This document shows, one piece after another, positions 1 through 5,697 of a stretch of DNA of 40,558 bases. The DNA comes from Streptomyces sp. ISL-66. Its GTDB lineage: Bacteria > Actinomycetota > Actinomycetes > Streptomycetales > Streptomycetaceae. Location of the stretch: assembly GCF_018614135.1 (NCBI RefSeq), contig NZ_JAGGOW010000092.1, positions 1 through 40,558 on the forward strand, read 5' to 3'. Made by a program: the position numbers and the translations under genes. The first letter of the stretch is position 1, and each line of letters starts with the position of its first letter. Under the pieces are notes generated by a model, which saw only the letters and a program-made list of their open reading frames with translations, was not told the DNA's origin and searched no databases.

Positions 1-36
1 TTCCGAGACTCAGGACACTAGTTGCCTGCCACTGAA

Positions 37-60
37 GTTGCCGATCAGCTGATCGGCAAC
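37..60. promoter_or_regulatory. 24-bp perfect palindrome, possible operator
   Basis: Two 12-base arms, GTTGCCGATCAG and its exact reverse complement, meet with no spacer. The centre lies between bases 48 and 49, and the right arm ends 16 bases before the ATG of the gene at 77. A perfect dyad of this length just upstream of a start fits the operator of a dimeric repressor. It could also be a recombination or replication site of the element. No regulator gene is visible next to it. Confidence 0.45.
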
Positions 61-76
61 GAGGCCCCACGCCACC

Positions 77-727
77 ATGTACGGCATGGCCTCTTCAAAC
101 TTGGCAGCAGACAGCCTGACAGCTGTCTCGATAGCTGCCGTCGCCGCTGTCGTTGGCGCGTTGTTCGGAGCGCTCGGGGCCTTTCTGGCCGCTCGGTACA
201 CCAGCAGGGGGACTGTGGGCGCCGCAGCGCGCACCGGAGCGGACGCCTATGGGAAGGCCGTTCGGGAGACACGCATGGATGCCTGCACGAGCTTCGCCAG
301 CGCGGTGCGAGTCATGATCAGCGGCCTGCAGGACCAGGCGAACGCCGTGTACGTACATGGGCAAAGCCACGGGAGCGACAGCCAGCAGCCGCTCCCTACG
401 TCAGCCGAGGTTCTGGCTCTCGGTGAACTCATTGGGGAGGATGCCGTACGCGTGCGGATTGCCGGCCCGAAGGTTGTTGCGGAGGAGGCTTACAAGGTGC
501 TCGACAAGTGCACCGATCTCGTGGGCGACCTCAGCGAATACATCCGTCTCACCGCCAGCAGCCCCTTCTCCGTCGACAACCCAGAGCTCGCCATCATCAT
601 GGTGGACGGGCCCATCGTTCGGCATAGAGAAGTCATGGTCTCCATGATGGCGGCCTCTAACGCTCTCGCTGTCTTCCTAGATGTCGCACGCGACCACCTG
701 GACGACTGGAATGGTCAGGCTGCTTGA
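77..727 (+). CDS. Membrane-anchored hypothetical protein
   Basis: A 216-residue protein of no family I recognise. Residues about 13-40 form one hydrophobic Ala/Val/Gly/Leu segment ending in AARYTSRG. That predicts a single N-terminal membrane anchor with about 170 residues of mostly helical, acidic domain, probably cytoplasmic. The ATG at 77 gives the longest product; an ATG at 89 (MASSNLAADS) is an alternative, and neither has a clear ribosome binding site. The 24-bp palindrome lies just upstream and a strong terminator lies 118 bases downstream. Its base composition is less G/C-biased than the backbone genes to the right, and it lies left of the tRNA-derived att scar, so it probably belongs to an integrated element. 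Small one-TM proteins of this shape are common in Streptomyces islands and have no assigned role. Confidence 0.6.
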   Translation: MYGMASSNLAADSLTAVSIAAVAAVVGALFGALGAFLAARYTSRGTVGAAARTGADAYGKAVRETRMDACTSFASAVRVMISGLQDQANAVYVHGQSHGSDSQQPLPTSAEVLALGELIGEDAVRVRIAGPKVVAEEAYKVLDKCTDLVGDLSEYIRLTASSPFSVDNPELAIIMVDGPIVRHREVMVSMMAASNALAVFLDVARDHLDDWNGQAA

Positions 728-845
728 GAGGCCACCGTGAGGGGCTAACAGCGTGACACCGACGCCGTACGACCACGGACCTCCGTCGCAGGTCAGCACG
801 GTCGGCTCAGCAGGTCGTCTGTCGCCCTGGATTGCTTCGGGACGA

Positions 846-877
846 AGCGGTCCCCCACCTGGGGGACCGCTGTTTTC
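846..877 (+). terminator. Strong intrinsic terminator
   Basis: An 11-bp perfect stem, AGCGGTCCCCC (846-856) with its complement (861-871), has a 4-base loop ACCT and is followed by GTTTTC. The T-run makes it a rightward intrinsic terminator, so it probably ends transcription from the gene at 77-727. It also lies 14 bases past the stop of the leftward gene at 885, so the hairpin may serve both convergent genes. Confidence 0.7.
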
Positions 878-884
878 AGAGACC

Positions 885-1952
885 TCACGGGTGCCCCAAA
901 GTGTTGAGGTTGGCCGTAACCACTGCCAGGTGATGCGAGGTTGCCCACGCCCGCCAGTCTGTGCCACCGCCGGCTTTAGACCTCTGCCGCATGGCGCACT
1001 CATTTAGACGTGCGTCGCCCCATGAAGTTCGAGCCCCTGTGGCAGGCCAGTACGGAGACGCAACCAGGTCGGCGCTCAGAGTAAAGAAGTCATCATTGCC
1101 GGAGCGGACTCGCGGATAGACGAAGACCTGCCAGGCGTCCGGAGTCGTGTAGCGCATGTTGGGATCCGGCGTCCCACGGGACTTCTTCGGCATCCGAGGG
1201 TGCGTCACACCGAAGTCACCGAAGTCTGGCGGCCTCCCGCGGCATCCGCTCAAAACTCGCCGCCAGAGCTGCGCGTCGCGTCTAGCTATCGGCGTGACCT
1301 GTCCCCGCGGGAACCCAGTCAGGTTGGCAGGGAAGGCTCCGGCGGCAACACACTCACGCCGCCAGCGCCACGGAGAGAGTGCTGTCAGCGCGGCCAGAGC
1401 ATGGTCAGCCAATTGATCTCTTACGAGGCTGGAATTAACCGGCCCAGCATCAATGAGCAGGTCGACCTCTTCCGGATCCAAGTGAAGCGCCCTAAGTAGT
1501 TCCCGGATCTGTCCGTAATCAGGAAGGCGCTCCGGCACGTCGGCGGCAATGGACACACGTAAGCAGACGCCACTCTGGTGCCGAGCGATCGCCTGAGAAG
1601 CCTCAGCCAAAACGTCGCGCGAATCTGTGTATCGGACTACCGGACACATCGCCACGCCACGGAGGCCGAGAGACTCGCTGAGGCGGACCATAGGGCCACC
1701 GGCCTCACCCTCAAGGACTCGTGTCGTTGGCAAGGCGCCGCTGTCGACCGTCAGGACGCCACCTTTCGGCACTGCGTCCATCGCGCGGTCGCAGAAGGTC
1801 TCCAGAACGTCCCGCACGTCTGGGTCAGGGACCAGCTCCATGACGGGGCGCATGAATGAACGAACCGCCGGCGTGACGTGTTCAAGGGCCGAGAACTCCC
1901 CCGCCTTGCCCTTGAGTATCGGAACGTATGCCAACGGCTTCCCCCAGCGCAC
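885..1952 (-). CDS. Beta-family protein (T4 beta protein-like)
   Basis: A 355-residue protein opening with LAYVPILKGKAGEFSALEHV. This is the N-terminal signature of the Beta-protein family (PF14350 type, related to the sce7725 group): a strand followed by a K-G-K/E-F-x-A-L motif. A second motif, LLIDAGPVNSS near residue 170, and the C-terminal AWQVFVYPRV and DDFFTLSADL segments also fit. The family is soluble, of unknown biochemistry, and often found beside mobile elements and defence genes. The GTG at 1952 was chosen because the family motif begins only eight residues later; the ribosome binding site is weak. The gene sits alone on the minus strand between a terminator and the att scar at 2194. 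A role in phage conflict is inferred from the family's usual context only. Confidence 0.7.
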   Translation of the reverse strand: MRWGKPLAYVPILKGKAGEFSALEHVTPAVRSFMRPVMELVPDPDVRDVLETFCDRAMDAVPKGGVLTVDSGALPTTRVLEGEAGGPMVRLSESLGLRGVAMCPVVRYTDSRDVLAEASQAIARHQSGVCLRVSIAADVPERLPDYGQIRELLRALHLDPEEVDLLIDAGPVNSSLVRDQLADHALAALTALSPWRWRRECVAAGAFPANLTGFPRGQVTPIARRDAQLWRRVLSGCRGRPPDFGDFGVTHPRMPKKSRGTPDPNMRYTTPDAWQVFVYPRVRSGNDDFFTLSADLVASPYWPATGARTSWGDARLNECAMRQRSKAGGGTDWRAWATSHHLAVVTANLNTLGHP

Positions 1953-2193
1953 TCAGCACCAGCCAATGGATGTCTCGCTCACTCCAACCAGAGTGTGACG
2001 AGAACCCGCCATCTCAGATAGAGGCATAAATCAGCCGCAAGGCTGATTCCCGCCCAACCGGGTAGCTCGGGGCATGCACAGCTACCAAGGGCTGAGGCGG
2101 CACAACGTGTGAGGGGCGCGTGAGAAGGACAGCAGACGAGGGAGTGACTGACGTTTGTGCAGGTAGACAGCACAATCGGACAGTTACTGATCA
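1953..2193. other. Non-coding stretch left of the att scar
   Basis: No supportable gene. It lies upstream of the leftward Beta-family gene and must hold its promoter, but no convincing -35/-10 pair is visible. The bases directly left of the 48-bp tRNA-like repeat do not resemble a tRNA 5' half, which should begin near GCCCCCG to pair with the repeat's acceptor strand. They are more likely the end of an integrated element. The short leftward reading frame across this area is the usual antisense artefact of a tRNA 3' end. Confidence 0.4.
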
Positions 2194-2241
2194 CGGCCTC
2201 CGGAGCCGTGTGCGCAGGTTCGAATCCTGCCGGGGGCACTT
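2194..2241 (+). repeat. tRNA-Arg(CCG) 3' half, left att scar
   Basis: 48 bases identical to 8293-8340. Read as tRNA, it has the anticodon arm CGGC-CTCCGGA-GCCG (anticodon CCG, Arg), a short variable loop, the T arm GCAGG-TTCGAAT-CCTGC, the acceptor strand CGGGGGC and discriminator A. CCA is not encoded. The 5' half (D arm and acceptor partner) is absent, so this is not a working tRNA. tRNA 3' halves are standard attB cores for tyrosine integrases, and a degenerate integrase lies 1.4 kb to the right. The copy is best explained as an attachment-site scar between two tandem elements. Confidence 0.85.
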
Positions 2242-2291
2242 CAGCCGGACCAGCGTGAAACACCCGCTGACCAGCAAGAGTGCCAAGCATG

Positions 2292-2330
2292 AAGACCTGG
2301 ACCCAGTCCCACTGAGTCCAGGTCTTTGTC
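2292..2330 (+). terminator. Terminator hairpin after left att scar
   Basis: An 11-bp perfect stem, AAGACCTGGAC (2292-2302) with its complement (2316-2326), and a 13-base loop, followed by TGTC. It lies 50 bases past the tRNA-like 3' end and would end rightward transcription. The right att scar is also followed by a hairpin whose arms begin AAGACC and end GGTCTT, so each scar seems to carry its own tRNA-style terminator. Confidence 0.65.
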
Positions 2331-2625
2331 GTTGTTACGCACTGGTCGCGATAGACCTGCGATAGAAGCCGTCTCCGCTCCAACCTGCCGGGTCGGCAGG
2401 CGTCAGACTGCGAACCCCGTGCTGCGGTGTTTAGTCGAGCCGGCGCCCTCACCGCCCGACCAGCATGCATCCAACGCAGCGGGAGGGGTGGCTGGCTCGA
2501 GCGCCTCCAAGCATCCCCCTGACAGCAGGACACGTCCGGGCGCATCCAGCGGGACAGCCCCCTCGGCGCGACGTACCGTCGAAATCAAGGCCAATTCTCA
2601 CCTGGTTCGGAATGGTAGGCGAGCA

Positions 2626-3510
2626 GTGAGGTTTCCTTCATTTCGCAGAAGCGTCACGGACGCAACGATTAGCGATCCGACTCCCGGCCCCCAGTACGAC
2701 AACCTGCCGGATGCGCCGATCGAGGTCGAACTGAGAGGAAGACTGACCAAACTAATCACCAAGAGGACTAACGCCACCAAGAGGGGAAAGACTTCCGTTG
2801 GCCTCGGCCTTTTCATGATCGGCGTGGCGATCTACTTTGGGACCACATACGACGACAAGTACGAGGTGCTGCCATATGTGCTAATGACAATTCTCTACGG
2901 CGCTGCACTTTGCTTCATGGGAGCGATTATCCTCTCAACCCAGGCACTAGATATTGAAATTCACAGCATCGAAGACGATCTCGACCTTCTCGCCGTACAA
3001 AGACAATCTCCCACAGTGAGGGCATACACACTATTCAGGCGCCACCAACTCGACCTCAAGCGGTACTACAATCAATCTTTGACCCACAGCAAAGTGATCT
3101 TCTTTGTTGGAATTGCCTGCATTGCATCCGGATTCACCATTGTAGGTTTCACGCTATACCTCCTCAACAAAAACCTGCATGCCAGCACCACCTCACAAAT
3201 CATTATCGGCACCGTTGGGGCCATCGGAGGCTTGCTGAGCAATTTCATCGCCGCCCTTTACCTCCGCATGTTTACCACCACCTCCGAATCACTTTCCACC
3301 CAGCACGATAGACTGATCTCTACCCACTTTCTCCACTTTGGCAACTTCCTGGCAACCAAAGTGGAGAGTGACGCAGGTCTAAGGGAAGAGACATTTAGCT
3401 CGATGGCGAAATCTCTCGCGGATTTTGCGAACCATAAAGAGATCCTTGACAGGGCAGCCAAACGAGAACCCGAAGTCGAATCCAAGAACGATCGAAGCGA
3501 AAAGAAATGA
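2626..3510 (+). CDS. TRADD-N-associated membrane-domain protein
   Basis: 294 residues from the GTG at 2626, chosen because GGCGAG lies just upstream and the longer reading frame to 2326 is low-complexity. Residues 53-72 and 82-104 form a first hydrophobic pair. Residues about 133-250 match the TRADD-N-associated 2-transmembrane domain: FRRHQLDLKRYY, a TM at 155-180, then IIIGTVGAIGG and a second TM at 190-215, then THFLHFGNFLATK. That domain was described in predicted bacterial conflict systems as the membrane effector module. The C-terminal 40 residues are charged. Base composition is clearly more A/T-rich than the backbone (near half by eye), which indicates transfer. It lies between the left att scar and the integrase and is convergent with the integrase. 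A membrane-disrupting defence role is inferred from the domain. No TRADD-N or sensor domain is seen in this protein. Confidence 0.7.
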   Translation: MRFPSFRRSVTDATISDPTPGPQYDNLPDAPIEVELRGRLTKLITKRTNATKRGKTSVGLGLFMIGVAIYFGTTYDDKYEVLPYVLMTILYGAALCFMGAIILSTQALDIEIHSIEDDLDLLAVQRQSPTVRAYTLFRRHQLDLKRYYNQSLTHSKVIFFVGIACIASGFTIVGFTLYLLNKNLHASTTSQIIIGTVGAIGGLLSNFIAALYLRMFTTTSESLSTQHDRLISTHFLHFGNFLATKVESDAGLREETFSSMAKSLADFANHKEILDRAAKREPEVESKNDRSEKK

Positions 3511-3552
3511 GACATTCCAGCTACAGCATTCCTGCTGATAGTGGCGAACCGA

Positions 3553-3572
3553 CCCACCTCGCCTGAGGTGGG
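3553..3572. terminator. Convergent terminator hairpin
   Basis: CCCACCTC (3553-3560) and its complement (3565-3572) form an 8-bp stem with a GCCT loop. It lies between the stop of the rightward membrane-protein gene at 3510 and the stop of the leftward integrase gene at 3616. There is no T-run on either side, so it is a likely but weak bidirectional terminator. Confidence 0.45.
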
Positions 3573-3615
3573 GCACGGCCGGTGAACCAATTGAGCTGAG
3601 GTCTGACCTAGTTGG

Positions 3616-4650
3616 TCACGCCCTGGGGTCTTCGCCGTCCTCTGGCCAGCCTATCTCCTTCTCGATCTTCTTGTTCATCGCCTCCTCTTGCCCATAAATG
3701 CAGCCCTCGTACACGCGGTGGATGACCTCGGGCAAGTTGCCCACCCGGCGGGCGACCTCGGCCACGGGCACCCCGGCGTTCAACCAGGTCGTGATACAGG
3801 TGTGCCGGAGATCGTACGGTCGGCCGCCAAGGATGGATGTCTGAAGGTCCGGCGGGAGCGCGAACTCCCGAGCGTCCTTCCAGACCCGCCAGTACGTGCT
3901 GCTGCCCACGAGACCGAGCCGCTCGTTCGTGAAGAGCCGGCCATCCTTGGCCGTGCCGAACGCGGTGAGGTGAGCCCGGAGCACGGCGACCAGCGGCGGC
4001 GGGATCGGGACTGGCCGATCGTCCTTGGCCTCCCGGGACTTCAGCCCGCGCTTGTCGTGGCGCTCCCCACTGTCCGTCCACTGCTTGCCCGACACGGGGT
4101 GCGTGTCCCGGAGGGTGAGCGTCCCCCATCCCTTCTCAGGGAGGTAGCAGTCCGACTTCCTCAGCCCAACCGCCTCGCTCGGGCAGAGGGCCGCGAAGTA
4201 CATCACCGCGTAGAACGCCACCAGACGGCGCCCCTTCTTGCGGTCCCACGTCCCGACATACGAAACCGCGGCGGGAAATTGAGCGGCTTGGGTCTTGTTC
4301 ACGAGAACGCGTGTGTCGACACGATCCGATGAGGAGATCTTCACCTTCTTGAGCCCGGCAAGAGGGTTCTCGACCAAGAGCTTGCGCTCGATCGCGTATT
4401 CCACGGATGTGTTCAAGGCGCGTCGCCTGCGGCGGGAAGTCTCTCCCGCCGCAGGCGACCCGTCCAGCTTGAACGAAAGCCGGTACTGGACGTCTCGCAG
4501 GATCTTCGGATCTTCCAACGCGGAGACGAACAACGACTTCCTCGAAAGCCACTGATGGGCATCTTCGAGTTCGGCCGGCGGCTCCTGCTCAGCGTTTGCC
4601 GGGACAACGGCCCAGCGGAGAGCAAGGCGTAGCTCCTCCACCTCTGGCAT
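3616..4650 (-). CDS. Degenerate, N-truncated tyrosine integrase
   Basis: 344 residues matching the C-terminal three quarters of actinobacterial phage-type integrases (usually about 450 residues). The core-binding region is at about 5-105 and the catalytic domain at about 110-330. K204 (RGLKSRE), RPYDLRHT with R282, and nucleophile Y314 in HRVYEGC are present. The first catalytic arginine, normally in ALRPxE, is C156 (ALCPSE). The His of the usual GH motif is N305 (VGNLPE). The arm-binding N-terminus is missing: the frame is open for seven more codons upstream, without a start, to the TGA that ends the neighbouring gene at 4672. It is probably a dead integrase remnant that once moved the element bounded by the tRNA-Arg repeats. 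It may still be translated from the ATG at 4650, but no good ribosome binding site is visible. Confidence 0.8.
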   Translation of the reverse strand: MPEVEELRLALRWAVVPANAEQEPPAELEDAHQWLSRKSLFVSALEDPKILRDVQYRLSFKLDGSPAAGETSRRRRRALNTSVEYAIERKLLVENPLAGLKKVKISSSDRVDTRVLVNKTQAAQFPAAVSYVGTWDRKKGRRLVAFYAVMYFAALCPSEAVGLRKSDCYLPEKGWGTLTLRDTHPVSGKQWTDSGERHDKRGLKSREAKDDRPVPIPPPLVAVLRAHLTAFGTAKDGRLFTNERLGLVGSSTYWRVWKDAREFALPPDLQTSILGGRPYDLRHTCITTWLNAGVPVAEVARRVGNLPEVIHRVYEGCIYGQEEAMNKKIEKEIGWPEDGEDPRA

Positions 4651-4671
4651 CTGCTTGTCTCTACGCCATGC

Positions 4672-5529
4672 TCAGCGCCACCGCCCTAGGCCCTGCTGAA
4701 TGAAGGTGGAGGGGAGAACCGCGGCATCCCGCACCGCGGCACTCGCGTCGGCGCCGCGGGCCGGTGCGCCGACTACGTGATCGGCCGCGGCGGCATGCGC
4801 CACGGCCGCCAGATGGTACCGCTCAAGGGCCTCCTGCACATGCGCCGCGTACACGTGGACCTGTGCCTCCCTCCGCGCTCTGCCCACCCCGTCCCCGCTG
4901 AGCACCGCGTAGCGCGCCAACCGTTCCAGCGCGAGACAGAACTCCTCGACTGTGCGGAACGACCAGTCCACGGGGAAGTACGCCGTCGGCCGCCGGTCTC
5001 TGCCTCGGAGGGACTCCAGTGGAGTCCTGACCCTGCTCTCCGCGCTGGCCGGCAGCACCAGTGCCTCCAGGGCCACGACACCTCGACACACGGCTTCTCC
5101 ATAGGGATCCGCCCGGCGCCGCGAGACGGCCTCTGCGGCTGTCGCCGCGGCCGCCAGGGCAAACAGGCCAGCGCTAATGGCGGCGGCGGTCGGCCGCAGA
5201 GGCCCACCCCATCCTCCCAACGCTCCGTAGAGCATCAGACCTGCCGCCAGGTTGGCCGGGCCGTACAGCCACAGCCGTGCGACTGCCCAGCGCCTGGACG
5301 CACATACCCGCACAGCGAGCGCGGCAGCGTCCGGCAGGCCGGCCCGGGCTCCGTCCGCGGCCGAGAGTGCCGTACACAGCTCGTCGATACGCCTCCGGGC
5401 CGACCGGCACCGGCGCAGCGGGCCGGAGGTCAGCCACCCCCCGGGACGTCTGCGCGTGCAGAGAACGAGACACGCCGTACCGATCAGAAGGAAGGGCATC
5501 CAGACGGTGCTGAAGTTCAGGAGGAACAT
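4672..5529 (-). CDS. Membrane protein of unknown function
   Basis: 285 residues, no family recognised. Residues 3-25 are a hydrophobic segment starting MFLLNFSTVWMPFLL. Two more lie at about 88-108 (LWLYGPANLAAGLMLYGALG) and 115-140 (AAAISAGLFALAAAATAAEA). The C-terminal half is soluble and helical and contains a YFPVDWSFRTVEEF segment. The overall plan is three TMs plus a cytoplasmic domain. It lies downstream of the large helicase-associated gene on the same strand, 168 bases away. Its TGA (4672-4674) is in frame with the integrase relic, and the seven codons after it read as integrase sequence. This suggests a recombination joint at about 4650-4675. GC content is high, unlike the membrane gene at 2626. 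Confidence 0.55.
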   Translation of the reverse strand: MFLLNFSTVWMPFLLIGTACLVLCTRRRPGGWLTSGPLRRCRSARRRIDELCTALSAADGARAGLPDAAALAVRVCASRRWAVARLWLYGPANLAAGLMLYGALGGWGGPLRPTAAAISAGLFALAAAATAAEAVSRRRADPYGEAVCRGVVALEALVLPASAESRVRTPLESLRGRDRRPTAYFPVDWSFRTVEEFCLALERLARYAVLSGDGVGRARREAQVHVYAAHVQEALERYHLAAVAHAAAADHVVGAPARGADASAAVRDAAVLPSTFIQQGLGRWR

Positions 5530-5697
5530 GATCAGCCAGGCGGATGTCTCGGGCTGCCCTGTGCGAGTTCCTCGTGCCCCGGGAGGGCGATGGTCGCGGA
5601 GTGTGTCATGCGCCCCAGGCTCACACGCCCTACTGACAGTGCCGGGTCGGGGGGCAGGGCACCAGGAGTACGCTCCGACTGCGGGGCACCTCCACCC

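Noticed and set aside
753..1007. Short rightward open frame
   Set aside because: It spans the terminator and runs antisense into the Beta-family gene, with no ribosome binding site.
1979..2545. Leftward open frame with PPAGFEPAHTAPE
   Set aside because: It is the antisense of the tRNA-Arg 3' half, a well-known false gene.
2326..2625. N-terminal extension of the TRADD-N-type gene
   Set aside because: Low-complexity translation, no family resemblance and a better start at 2626.
3570..3605. tRNA-like D-arm motif on the minus strand
   Set aside because: The sequence AGCTCAATTGGT looks like a D arm, but no anticodon arm or acceptor stem follows.
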